Source: Diphasiastrum complanatum
Taxonomy: Eukaryota > Streptophyta > Lycopodiopsida > Lycopodiales > Lycopodiaceae
Direction: 5' to 3'
Assembly: GCA_029204225.1 (NCBI GenBank)
Contig: CM055112.1
Coordinates: 22,944,578 to 23,008,577, forward strand
Length of the DNA: 64,000 nucleotides
Part shown: positions 45,006 through 55,539 of the stretch, piece after piece
How positions within the stretch are numbered: position 1 is the first letter of the stretch
Layout of the letters: each line of letters opens with the position of its first letter
Translations under genes and position numbers: made by a program
The notes under the pieces: model-generated
What the model saw: the letters and a program-made list of their open reading frames with translations, nothing else
Told to the model about the DNA's origin: nothing
The model's database searches: none

Positions 45006-45436
45006 AGATAGTGAATGAAAATGGTGGGGGATTTGAAGGATTGAAAAAAAAAAAAAAAGCAGTTTTAGGTAGTCAAGAAAATTTTTATGTTCATGACTTA
45101 TGGGTAAAACTATGGTAATTCAAAATAAATAAGAAAGCCATGTAATAAAGATTATTGGCTAAAGTTTAAAGCACATTGAAGTGTGTGAAGAAAATAAAAT
45201 CTTAACTTCAACCTTCAAATATTTGAATTTAGAGAAAGATATTTAAATTTAGCGATTGGGAGGGAATCTTTTTGGGGCCCACCCCCAATGCACACAATGT
45301 GCAAATGTATGAAAATATGCACTTTCCCCATACATGCATCCGCCTCCCTCCCCATCATTTTTAGTTAAGAAAGTGTGTATGCATGGGTGAGGAGAGGAGG
45401 ATGCATGGGTGCACGCATATACACATGCGCACTACA

Positions 45437-45442
45437 TGCGCG

Positions 45443-45473
<31 letters not shown>

Positions 45474-45546
45474 ATATATGGTATAAAAATATTTATGTGA
45501 CCTTGTATGTGTGCCGGCAAAAATGTCACGCTTTGCCGACATAAAA

Positions 45547-45592
<46 letters not shown>
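45437..45592. repeat. (GC)n(AC)n and (AC)n microsatellites
   Basis: A GC run passing into AC (45437-45475) and a second AC run of over 20 units (45547-45590), separated by about 70 bp. Open frames through them are simple Cys-Val or His-Thr alternations. Confidence 0.95.
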
Positions 45593-45594
<2 letters not shown>

Positions 45595-45685
45595 AAAGCT
45601 AAATGAAGCTAAAAACTAAATATGTTTGAGATTTATTTTGTCACAATTTTATTTGTATGTGACATTTGTGTCTATGCATGGGGTA

Positions 45686-46160
45686 GGAGGATGCACCCAT
45701 GGTGGCATGGGTGCATCCTCCCACATGAACATCTTTTAGTTCAAAAATGTGGAATGGAGTAGGATGCATGACATATTATGCATCCATTTGCACAACTAAA
45801 AATATGAGCGTTTTGCCATGCGAACCCGATACTTAGCCGAAATTTTGACATTTGTCTTTTGCGTGGCTGTGCCACGTGGTGGCACATCCACGCCGAAAAT
45901 GTTTCGAGAACCCTGCCGGTGAAATCCAGGCTCGAGGTGGGGTCCGACATTAAATTTTTATTTTCACGTGTAGTGCCACACATGACAGTTCCACGCAAAT
46001 TTTTTTAAAACCCACATTCGAAAAATGAGCACCAAAATGTGTCGGCGTGGTAGAGCCACTTGTGGAAGTGCCATGCATGGCTGTTATTTAACCACTTATC
46101 ATGTGACATGTATCTCTGGAGATTTGCCACACGTGACACTACCACGCGTGGCAAAATAAG
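45686..46160. repeat. hairpin and cluster of GCCAC/GTGGC dyads
   Basis: A perfect 14-bp inverted repeat (GGAGGATGCACCCA at 45686-45699 and its complement at 45708-45721) has an 8-base loop. Within the next 440 bp, short dyads built on GCCAC and GTGGC recur (GTGCCACGTGGTGGCAC near 45870, GTGCCACACATGAC near 45973, GAGCCACTTGTGG near 46053, TGCCACACGTGACAC near 46127, ACCACGCGTGGC near 46141). No gene is seen. Confidence 0.75.
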
Positions 46161-46862
46161 TTTGTTGTGAATATATATTTTTTAAACTATTGCGAATAAT
46201 ATGTTGATAAACAAACAACTTTATGATTCATTTAAAAGTAAATGAGATTATTTTTGAGGTTTTGAATAAGTGTGTACTAGTAATAAAATGTGAACAAAAA
46301 ATCAAATGATCTTTATGCCAAATATTTATGCTCTAACAAATTGAAATTACTGTCGGTTAAATATAACATGCTATCTTATGCATTTATGGACATTATGATG
46401 TGTTTATATATTGAGAAAGTTCTATAATCAGAATTTGGCATTAATCTCAATATGGTATTAATAGGTAAAAATAGTGTGAGCTAAATTTGCACTTGAAAGG
46501 ATGCTAAGTACCTTGAGAGCCATGTGGTAGCTTGTTTCGGGAATTTGTTGATAAAAAAATGTAATGTTATACATGTTGTGTGTTTGCAAAGATGAATGAA
46601 TAATCAAACATTGTGGCAAAGTGTATTATTATCTTTCAGATGTCTTTTAATTATAATATTTAAATAATCAACGTTCTACATTTTCTATTTGTTCTCTTAA
46701 TTAGTTCACACATATATTAATCTTGATAAGTTTTTCCAATTCTAAGTGATTGCGAAATGCGTTTGAAATGAAACTTAAGAAATGCAACATTGTAGAAAGA
46801 TGTAATAATTTTAATTTGAAAACAATATATATTGGCCACAAATGTATTGTTTTATGACAAAA
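46161..46862. other. AT-rich, no gene recognised
   Basis: Strongly AT-rich stretch without long frames or assignable repeats. Confidence 0.5.
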
Positions 46863-46885
46863 TTATTTTTGACATTCACATACTT

Positions 46886-47144
46886 TATTCATCATTGCAA
46901 GATTCGAATTCATCAGCCAATACATCTTGCAACTCATCTCTGCTAAGATGATTTTCATCATCACTATAGAAATCAAAACCTTTCTCAATATTGTCCTCAT
47001 GCAAAGAATCATTGTTGTCTTCTTCATCATCTGGATCGTCGGAATCATGAGATCAATTCTCGGCTTTTCAAGCTTTATAAAACTTGAAGATGTCTGTACA
47101 TCTTCATCAGATATACTTGTGTTGTCCAAATTTAAATCTTCCAT
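46886..47144 (-). pseudogene. acidic protein fragment, unknown
   Basis: On the minus strand one frame gives SHDSDDPDDEEDNNDSLHED and, further on, GFDFYSDDENHLSRDELQDV and LADEFESCNDE before a stop. The frame just upstream gives MEDLNLDNTSISDEDVQTSS. The acidic composition and a sensible C-terminus suggest a once-coding exon or a transposon protein tail, but no domain is recognised. A chance frame cannot be excluded. Confidence 0.25.
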
Positions 47145-47189
47145 TTCATTCTCAACATATTTGATTTTCTCATCTTTTTCTCTAACTTG

Positions 47190-47470
47190 CAGTCTGACTC
47201 GTCAACAAAAATTTCTCTCTAATCATTCAATATTTTGACTCGCCTTCAGTACAGTAGCTAGTACAATATCTGATCTATCATGCACCTGTCTGACGAGTCA
47301 AAAGTTGTCTGACTCGCCCATTTGCAAACTTGCTCCATTTGACTCGCCACTTTTTCAGATAGCTCTGATCATAGTTTGTAACAAATAGATAGCTCCGGCG
47401 AGTCAAAATTTTTTGACTCACCTCTCTGACTTGCCTGTCTGACTCGCGAGTGCCTGACTAGCCAACAGTG
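47190..47470. repeat. cluster of TGACTCGCC / GGCGAGTCA words
   Basis: About ten occurrences of TGACTCG(C/T)C or its complement in 280 bp, in both orientations. They include the palindromic forms TGACGAGTCA (near 47292), GGCGAGTCA...TGACTCACC around a T run (47398-47423) and GACTCGCGAGT (near 47441). No coding frame runs through it. Confidence 0.75.
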
Positions 47471-47867
47471 AAAACCAAAAATGTTTCTAGACATTTGACA
47501 ATCAAAACCCATCTACATTTTTCTATTATTTTTACTTTCTCCTATTGTCTTTTAGATTTGCATTTATGCCACTTTGCATCCATCTAACATTTGTTTCGAT
47601 CCCGATTTGGTCATGATCCTAGATCACTTTCATTTCGGTTTGATCTGCATCCAGATCCATTATTTGACCGACAAAACATAGAAAAGACCCACAAAAATAT
47701 TTGAGAAATAAGAAAACGAAAAAGACCAAAAACAACTGAAAAAAAAAGGCCAAAAACAGCCTCACCTTTCTGTTCCACTGTATGCATATGAAATCTGGTA
47801 GGCGATTATCCACTCTGGGACCATCTATTTCCTTTCAGATCCGTTCCTGCAACTCGGATGAATCCGT
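47471..47867. other. no gene recognised (5' of the Gypsy gag)
   Basis: AT-rich sequence with A runs. It lies upstream of the gag fragment and may be leader sequence, but no PBS is recognisable. Confidence 0.4.
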
Positions 47868-48400
47868 ATGGATAAGAAAAATGAGTCCTTTCGTGATTAT
47901 ATAGAAAGGATCAAGAGATTGCGTGGTGGATGCATTCCTGATAGCGTCCCAGACCATAGCGTCCTGACATGGTTCGTGACATGACTACCCAAGGGAATCA
48001 AGCAAAAAATGAAATGAAAAGACACATACTTGTCTTTTCAAGTAGCCCATGTGGGTCATTAAGAGAGTCTACGATAGAGAGACCACTAGTTTGGACTCTA
48101 ATAACTCCGACCAAGAATGAAGATGCAGAAAGGAACGACGAGCCAAATGTAAGAATAAGCTACATGATGATGCTTTCGCCCTCTACATCTAATAGGGCCG
48201 ATACCGCTGAAGAGATCGCAACCAGGACCTACCCACATCTATCCAAGGAGAGAATCCACTTGGTGTCCACACTGCTCTGGCAATCATACTAGAAATGAGT
48301 GCCTGTAGTTGAGACAGAGGTTAGAGCGACATGCACAATATTGCCATAACTGTAATATGAGCAATCACGATACCAACGAATGTCGATACAACCTCAAGAA
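47868..48400 (+). pseudogene. Ty3/Gypsy gag fragment with two zinc knuckles
   Basis: It starts MDKKNESFRDYIERIKRLRG, then LTWFVT, a stop and LPKGIKQKMK, which resembles the end of a Gypsy capsid domain. After frame changes two knuckles occur in one frame: WCPHCSGNHTRNEC (48261-48302, spacing CX2CX3HX4C) and YCHNCNMSNHDTNEC (48339-48383, CX2CX4HX4C). One stop lies between them. The nucleocapsid role, binding of element RNA, is known for the family. It continues as decayed linker to the protease at 49300. Confidence 0.7.
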
Positions 48401-49299
48401 CCAAGCAATCCGGACCAGCACCAAATCCCTCTTCATTGGCACAACATCAAGGTGCCTTACCCCAGCCACTACCTAGATTGGCATTACCACCCATTCCCCC
48501 CAGAACCCAAGGCTTAGTAGTGCGAAACCCACAACCAGATGCCTAGTAGTTGAACATGGTCAAAGTGACCGAAAAACCCTACTATCTTGAGGAAGAAGGA
48601 CATGAGTCTGTCCTAGGGCATTTCATAGATAGAGCGAATGGTGACTTAATACTTATCTATGCCAAAGGTATCTACGATGTCGGTATTCTTCCAGACTAGA
48701 GCCCAAAAACGAAAAGAGAAGGAGCCATCCAAATCCGCCACTATAGGTCCTGCTAGTAGTTCATCCGGTTCTCTTTATGTAGGTGAGTACCCTAACCCCA
48801 CAATTGAGCAAGGTAATTTTAGATGAATGAAGGAGTGGGTGAAAGAAGCTCAAGCCCTAGACCAAGCCAGAGAGGCAGTCCGAGAGCACAACGAACGTCA
48901 ACCCAAAGGCGAGAACGATCACCAGCCAACCGCTTCCCCTCGCTCCCTAGTGAATCCAAGATTACTATAGTTCATCCATGAAATCAAATAGGATGCACAT
49001 GAGCATTCTGGTCTAGAAGTCCCTTTCCATAGCAAGGAGGCTAAAAAAGACCACACCGTTGTCCTCATCGATCGATTGAGAAGTGATGTCAGAATATCCT
49101 TAGGCACCCTACTCAAAACGTATCCGACTCTTTGGGAAAGATTGAGAACTTATGTATATGGACCAAGCAGTTAGAAACCTAAAGCGCACCCTACCAATCT
49201 GGTGCCAGATGTAGAAGTAGAGGGATCACAACCAGTCCACCAAGTAGGAGTAAGATGGGAGAAAGATGCCAAACACATAACCAGACCAACTACACATCA
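48401..49299 (+). pseudogene. Gypsy gag-protease linker, decayed
   Basis: Frames change often and carry many stops. Pieces such as LNMVKVTEKPYYLEEEGHES (near 48556) look like former coding sequence, but no domain is recognised between the knuckles and the protease. Confidence 0.45.
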
Positions 49300-50231
49300 A
49301 GGGTTTCCACAAAAATCAGCCATAGTCGATGGAGGATCATGAGTGAACATCATTTCCTCCAAGCTATATCATGAATGAGGGCTTACTCATATGGTAAATG
49401 CTCCTTTTACGATCCGATTAGCTGACCAGTCTAGTGTGAAACCATTAGGCATAGCCAATGAAGTGCATACCAAAGTAGCTGGAATCCGTTTCATGCTAGA
49501 TTTTGTAGTCTTGGACTTGTTTGATTCTCCCCAATCTTACAGTGTCCTACTAGGTAGACCATGGTAGTGATTCACGACTGGGGACAAGCGATTCCGCAAT
49601 TAAGATCGATCCTGATACTTGGATCACAAGACCTATTGACCAAAGAGCCATGGTTTCAAGCTCTGCAACTACAATCCATTCTGATGATGATTTAGATGAC
49701 GAACATTGTCGGAGGAGAATTGTCATACGTGATGATTTAAAAATGGATGTAGTAAAGTAGACCAAAGTCCTAACTATGGTGGATTGCCTTCTGTTTGATT
49801 TCTCATCTGCTGAGCAATCGCCAAAGCAAAGGTTGACCATAGACCCATTTTCCAATGAAAACAATATCTCAATCAAGCAACTAGCTGAACCAATGAAGAA
49901 ATCTAGCGAAGGCCATCAATAGTCCGTATCACTATTCATGATGAGACTAGAGGCTATACTCCAAGGACCATTGCAAGGAGTCTACAGTGACCGAGTTGAT
50001 GACCAACCAAAAATTACACGATAAAATCCGCCAGGACGTTGTAGAAGAACCAAAGCCTATGCATGACGTGCCACAATACTTCAAGGATTACGAGATGGAT
50101 GAAGTGGTAGTGGTCATGCCCAGAGCTAAGAGGGCACCCTGTAGAAGAAACCTCCCAAGGAGCCAATATTTACGAAGGTCCAGCCAGAACGAAAGAGATA
50201 GATCTAGCTGAGAAGGGAGAGGAAAGTCATA
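49300..50231 (+). pseudogene. Ty3/Gypsy protease and protease-RT linker
   Basis: SAIVDGGS, a TGA, then VNIISSKLYHE contains the retropepsin active-site pattern D-G-G-S. It is followed by IRLADQSSVKPLGIANEV, FMLDFVVLDLFDSP and the conserved exit YSVLLGRPW, then a stop near 49565. The DxGS catalytic Asp is kept, but the reading is cut by several stops (TGA in place of Gly, TGA in place of Trp or Arg). The downstream 650 bp is a linker with no recognised domain. Confidence 0.75.
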
Positions 50232-51690
50232 TTGGTGTCTGTTGGAGAAGATGTAGAACGAGAGAAATTGAAGGATCTTAAGGCCCTTCTTTGCAAATAC
50301 CACGATTGTCTTGCTTGGAATAATGCTGAGCTGAAGGGCATATCACCAAAAGTTGTGGTTCACACCATTCCATTGGTTGATGGTGCAAAACCCATAGTTA
50401 GTAGGCCCTATAGGTCCAATCCGCATTATGTCCAGCTAATCCAAGAAGAGTTGAAAAAGCTTCTAGATGTAGGATTCATCTATGAAATGGAACACACTGA
50501 TTGGGTATCGCCTATCGTGGTAGTATCTGAGAAGAACAGAAAACTTAGAATATGTGTGGACTACAAGAAGCTTAATGTTGTAACCAACACGGACCATTTT
50601 CCCTTACCATTCACGGAAAATGTGCTAGAGAGAATAGTTGGAGCAGAAGCCTATAGTTTTCTAGATGGGTTTAGTGGCTATAACTAGGTGCATATAGCCT
50701 TAGAAGATCAGCACAAAATTGCTTTCTCCACTGAGTGAGAAATTGATGCCTATAGAGTGATGCCATTTGGATTGTGCAATGCTCCCCCTAGCACCTTCCA
50801 ACGAGTGATGAGCTATGCCTTCAAGGACTTTCTTCAGAAATTTCTTGAAATCTTCATGGACGACTTGTGTGTCCACTCCTCTAGAGCCCAACATCTAGCT
50901 TGCTTAGAGAAAGTATTCATCTAATGACAATTATTCGGTATATTCCTAAACCTGGCCAATGCCAATTCGTGGTCACGCACGACATAATGCTAGGCCACAT
51001 AGTTTTGAGACATGGTATTGCCACAAACATTGACAAGATCCACATAATACTTGCTTTGCCCTGAGCCAAGAACTGTATGTGAAATATACATCTTTATGGG
51101 GCATTGCAACTATTATCGGAAATTTGTCTTGAATTTTGCTAAGCTGGCCTGTTTGATCTACCAGATGACCATGCATCTAGAATGGATAGTTGAAGTCACT
51201 GAGGCTTTTCACAAACTCAAGAAAGCCTTAGCTACTACACCAATCCTTCGACCCCGTATTTGGATCGTAGAATTCCATGTCCATGTAGACGTCTCTAAAT
51301 ATGCCATAGGGAGTGTCTGACATAACCTGGGGGGTACAAGAAGGATTACCCAATTTATTTTGCCAGTAGGCAGTTGATTCCCACGGAGATGAACAATAAA
51401 ACCACAGAGCGAGAAGCGCTAGCCATGATATATAGCGTGAAGAATTCCGCCAGTACATGTTAGCCAATCCATTTATCTTCTTCATAGATCACCAAGAACT
51501 ATTGTATATGGTAAATAGACCATGCACAACCGGACGGATCACCCGATGGTTGCTCCTTCTCCAAGAGTTTAACTTTAAAATAGTTGTTCGCAAGGGAAAA
51601 CAACATTATTTGGCCCATCACCTCTCACGGATATGCAATGTTCATGAGAGCAAAGGGGTCGATGACGAACTCCTTGACGCCATCCACAAC
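50232..51690 (+). pseudogene. Ty3/Gypsy reverse transcriptase and RNase H
   Basis: RT reads ISPKVVVHTIPLVDGAKPIV, YRSNPHYVQLIQEELKKLLD, DWVSPIVVVSEKNRKLRICV, YKKLN, TDHFPLPFTENVLERIVGAE, FLDGFSGYN, a TAG where the family has Gln, VHIALEDQHKIAFSTE, a TGA, EIDAYRVMPFGLCNAP and QRVMSYAFKDF. The catalytic box is IFMDDLCVHS, that is FMDD where plants usually have FLDD or YLDD. After frame changes RNase H follows: IFFIDHQELLYMVNRPCTTG, RITRWLLLLQEFNFKIVVRK, LAHHLSRI and VDDELLDAI (51658-51684). Other stops also replace single codons. No integrase follows. Confidence 0.85.
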
Positions 51691-51691
51691 C

Positions 51692-52642
51692 CCACTTCCA
51701 CCCCCCATCGTAACTTTGTCACCTTTGGCCAGCTGGGACACTCAAGCACTGGGATGTTGGACTGTCTTAACGGGCCTCCAACAACAACTCTATCAGATGC
51801 TCGATGAACAAGCTATGAAGCAGTCTCGTGGCCAATTGGTGGCAGGGCAAATATTGTAGACCTTGATTGATCAAGGCATGCACAGCTGGAAAAGAAAAAG
51901 AGAGGATAGGCAATTGAAGGACCAGCTGAAGAAAACAGAATTCGTGGCTCAATAATACACACAGCTCGTGTCCAACCTTCAAACCGAGCTCAACCAAGAA
52001 AAGACCGCACAAAAAATGTATTAATCCGACCACCAACACTTGGTGCTGAAACAGAAGGCATTGGAACATGAGCATGAATCTCTCAAGGCCAACGAGAGAT
52101 CGCTCAAGGACTACATCTGCACCCTCGAGCACAATGTTTCAAAAGATAAGACGAAGATGTAGAGAGCCTAGGCCAACTTTGCAACCCAACAGACGGCCCT
52201 GGAGCTCAAAGTCTAGCAAGCAGATCAACAAGTGTAGGCCATCCAAGCTACACTGGACCAGATGGTCACCACGGCAGAAGAAGAGACATTGCCCTCCCAA
52301 AAACTCTAGAAGAAGAGGGTCGAGTACTACAAGGATCAATCTGTCCGAACACACCAAATCTACAAGGATCAACGCAAACTTCATGATGTTGTGCTCACCA
52401 AAAAGATACTTGGCCACCCTATGTGCCACATGCTCCAAGAAGATGAGTAAGCACTCAAGGCTACTGAAAGCCAACTGAGAACCCTGAAAAAGCAGTTCGT
52501 CGTTGTTCTAGAGTTTTTCACTACTCTAGATGGCAATCTACCTTTTACTTTTCATTATCTCATTAGACGAGCTTTTTATTATTTTTTTCTACCATTCCCG
52601 GCTCCTCCCCTCTCTAATTCTGATCTCATTCATATATATTAG
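51692..52642 (+). pseudogene. long coiled-coil ORF with nine internal TAG/TAA stops
   Basis: One frame runs unbroken by indels for about 316 codons. Landmarks are LASWDTQALGCWTVLTGLQQ, LYQMLDEQAMKQSRGQLV, RQLKDQLKKTEFVAQ, LVSNLQTELNQEKTAQK, LKANERSLKDYICTLEHNV, QIYKDQRKLHDVV, HPMCHMLQEDE, QLRTLKKQFVVVLEFFTTLD and FHYLIRRAFYYFFLPFPAPP. Heptad-like Leu/Gln/Lys/Glu composition indicates a long coiled coil with a more hydrophobic C-terminal part. Stops at 51857, 51953, 52022, 52160, 52169, 52214, 52235, 52307 and 52448 are all TAG or TAA. I do not recognise the family. It follows the Gypsy RNase H where integrase would be, either as an extra retroelement ORF or by fusion of another element. Confidence 0.6.
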
Positions 52643-52769
52643 ATTGCATCAGAGGCAAATAAAAATATATTTGTTTTTGCCATCCTTATTGGCCTTGTAT
52701 AGGTTAAGGACTTTGGCTATTTTTGTGATGTTTGAGAGTCCTCTGCTCCGCTTTGTTGTAGGCCTTTGT

Positions 52770-53860
52770 GCCATCATAAATTCTCGACATAATCGACGCT
52801 TCCATTTGGAGCTACATGTGATGCATCAACTCCCTCTCTTTGTTCCACCCTCGTTTATCCCTTCATCTTCACAACACCAACAGGTACGGTACGTGTCAGA
52901 GTACTAGCCAATAGGAGCAGAGAAGCCATCTGACGTTCTCATAGAGTACATCAAGCACTGCCACACCACTGTTGCCGCCCTTCTAGAAGTCCTTTGTCTC
53001 TTATATAACGAGCTCCAGACCCTTTACTATGACTGCCACCAATACCACCCCGCCGCCCTCATCATTTGTTACAATGCGGCCTTGGCACATTATAATGCAT
53101 CAACCCCCTCTCTTTGTGCCATCATAGATTTTCCACATAATTGATGCTTCCACTTGGAGCTAGATCACATGCATCAACCCCCCCCCTCTTTGCTCCACCC
53201 TCGTTTATCCCTTCATCTTCACATCATCTTCACAACACCAACAGGTATGGTACACGCTAGAGTACCAGCCAACAAGAGTAGAGAAGCCATCTAACGTCCT
53301 CGCATAGCACATCAAGCACTGCCACACCATTGTCGTCGCCCTTCCAAAAGTCCTCCATCTCGTATATAACGAGCTCAAGATCCTTTACTATGACTGGCAC
53401 CAATACCACCCCGCCACCCTCATCATTTGTTACAACGCGGCCTTGGCACATTATAATGCCATTGTCCAAGATCCATCCATCCGCCATCCATGCCAAATCT
53501 CTGACTTTCCCTTCATTGAATCCGCCTCCACCATCGACTATCAGCAGCTCCAACTCATTTTCTCACATTTCGATCTCCAAACTGGCGGAGATCGCACCTT
53601 CGACCAGGATCTCCAGTATGTCGTTCAGGCTGAAGCCACCACCTCTCTTCAGATCGACCCTAACATGCCCATGCTTGAGATTGCATCTCCTCCTCATGGC
53701 TCCTCACCCCCCTGCGCCATTTCACTACCTCTCATTTCATCACCTCACATTGTCTCCTCACCTCCCAAATCTGATCTTCCATCAACATCCACCATTCCTC
53801 TTTGCACCGTGTGGCGGTACACAAGCAGTGGTACCAAAAAGTATTTCAATGTTTGATTCA
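52770..53860 (+). pseudogene. tandemly duplicated protein module and Pro/Ser-rich tail
   Basis: Two DNA units of about 350 bp (from 52771 and from 53119) each encode the same module: EKPSDVLIEYIKHCHTTVAA with LLYNELQTLYYDCHQYHP, and EKPSNVLA, a stop, HIKHCHTIVVAL with LVYNELKILYYDWHQYHP. Both end CYNAALAHYNA. The second unit continues in frame with IVQDPSIRHPCQISDFPF, QQLQLIFSHFDLQTGGDRTF and a Ser/Pro-rich tail to 53856. Codon-level agreement between units shows that this was protein-coding when duplicated. Function unknown. It probably belongs with the coiled-coil frame upstream, which is on the same strand. Confidence 0.6.
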
Positions 53861-54445
53861 AATCAGCTGATTAACAAAGTGTGTACCACGATCACTGACG
53901 ATCTCAATAGGACATCCAAATCTAATAATGATGTGTTCATAGAGGAATTTAGCCATATATTTTGCAACAACAACTTTAACAACTTTGGCTTCAACCCACT
54001 TGGTCATATAATCGGTTGCTATGATATATCTGGCTTGAGGTCCTTTTGTCACAGGATGAATAGGACCAACATAATCTAGTCCCCATTTCTCGAATGGTGC
54101 TTGCGATAAAATCAAATGTAATGGTTTATAATTCTATCGCATAGGACATCATGCCCGTTGGCAAATAACACATGACTGAATATAATTTTCGGTGTCTTTA
54201 TGAAGTGTAGGCCACCAACGCCCTGATTGCAAAAGCCTGCGAATAGTGATATCTGTAGAAAATTGTCCTCCGCCCATTCCATCACGTGAAAACATGATCA
54301 ATTTAGGTACTTCATGCGGTAAAACACATCTTCGAAGAATATCATCCATTCCGCAACGATACAATTGTCCCGCAAACAATAGATAAGGTTGAGCCTTATG
54401 AATCATCTGTCTCTTTTGTACTTTTGTCAACGAGCAGGTTAACCT
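53858..54445 (-). pseudogene. Ty3/Gypsy integrase
   Basis: The zinc-binding part reads KAQPYLLFAGQLYRCGMDDI, LRRCVLPHEV, GGGQFSTDITIRRLLQSGRW and YIQSCVICQRA (HHCC pattern partly kept). The core reads APFEKWGLDYVGPIHPVTKG, YIIATDYMTKWVEAKVVK and FGCPIEIVSDRGTHFVNQLI. The first two catalytic Asp (ATDY, VSDRG) are present. The reading ends at 53858, before the Glu, at the border with the plus-strand module. It is shifted by one frame relative to the protease part upstream (54446-55539). Confidence 0.85.
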
Positions 54446-55539
54446 AGCATCAGATACTCAACAATATCTGTGGCCCACTCAGGTACTGCTTCAACATAAA
54501 ATAATGCAGCATCTAGTAGTTCATCATCCACTTCAGTATTGACGTGACTCACATGAATAAGTTCATCTTCAATCAGATCTAGTATGGATTCTGTTGATAT
54601 CCAAGCTACGTTCAGCATGTTCAATGGAAAAGAGATCGGTGTATTCAAAGTTCGATCCAATAATGAAATCTCGCTCAATTCAGACTGATTATCTTGTTGA
54701 CACATATAGCTTGTTGTACAATCAATTGTTGCAAGAGCTTGATTCCAGTTGACAGTATCGGTTTGAAAGTCATAATGAGCTCCCCAATTTTTTTCTGGTC
54801 GGTCACAAGTATGATCCGTTATTGATGAATCATCATCCCCTTTTTGGACTGTTGGTTTGATAGTCCAAGTGATTGGATCAACTTTCACTGCACATTCACA
54901 ATTTTCAAAAGTGATTTTTTCGGTACCCCAATTATGAATTACTTGCGCAACTCATAACCATGGACGTCCTAATAGGACATGGTAGACATTTGGTGCATCG
55001 AGTAAGTCCATTACTACAAAAGTAATGACAAACTGGACTCCAACAATTTTGACAGATATGTCTTCAACCATTACTTGCGGACAAACTATCGTTTGATCAA
55101 TTAGCTTAATGGCAAAAACCGCAGGCTTAATCTTTGTAAGGCCCCATTTTACACATAGCTTTGTTGAAATCAGGTTAACTCTTGAATCTCCATCAATCAC
55201 GGGTGTTTCTTTAGAAAATTGTCTATGTTGTATTGGTAGAGTGATGTTTTTTTGCTCACTTTCCCAGGCTGCTCCGACATGGAGTACTTTATTAGATTCT
55301 TCAAATCCAGCACAAAAAAGTGGTTCTTGATGGGCTTCTGGTTCAATCTGAGTTAACTTCTGCGCTAGTACTTCTTTTTCTCTTAGCACCAACTTCAAAA
55401 ATTCTCTGAAGAGAATGAGAAGAATAATTTGCAAAACTGTCTTAACGATCCTTTTAATTTCTCGGATGGAGTTCAGATGCGATCGTTGAACACTGCCAAC
55501 TGAATCACTCCTACAATCCTCCAGAGTGTAGTCAGGCAC
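54446..55539 (-). pseudogene. Ty3/Gypsy protease region joined directly to the RNase H-integrase border
   Basis: The minus frame from 55539 contains a charged helix (REKEVLAQKLTQIEPEAHQE), the retropepsin-like site VIDGDSRVNLISTKLC (family DGGS, here DGDS), MDLLDAPNVYHVLLGRPWL, one TGA near 54954, and VIHNWGTEKITFENCECAVK. The same frame goes on to VDDELLDAALFYVEAVPEWA and VEYLMLG, which is the linker just before integrase in this group. RT and RNase H are therefore missing between them. Being in one frame, the join could be an ancient deletion or a distinct element form. Confidence 0.78.

Noticed and set aside
44648-45592. CRISPR-like array
   Set aside because: The repeats are dinucleotide and 18-bp degenerate runs without unique spacers, in a eukaryotic context.
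51692-52642. Possible alternative genetic code or programmed TAG readthrough
   Set aside because: All surrounding elements are decayed in the same way, the organism is evidently a plant, and TAG/TAA at former Gln codons is explained by cytosine deamination.
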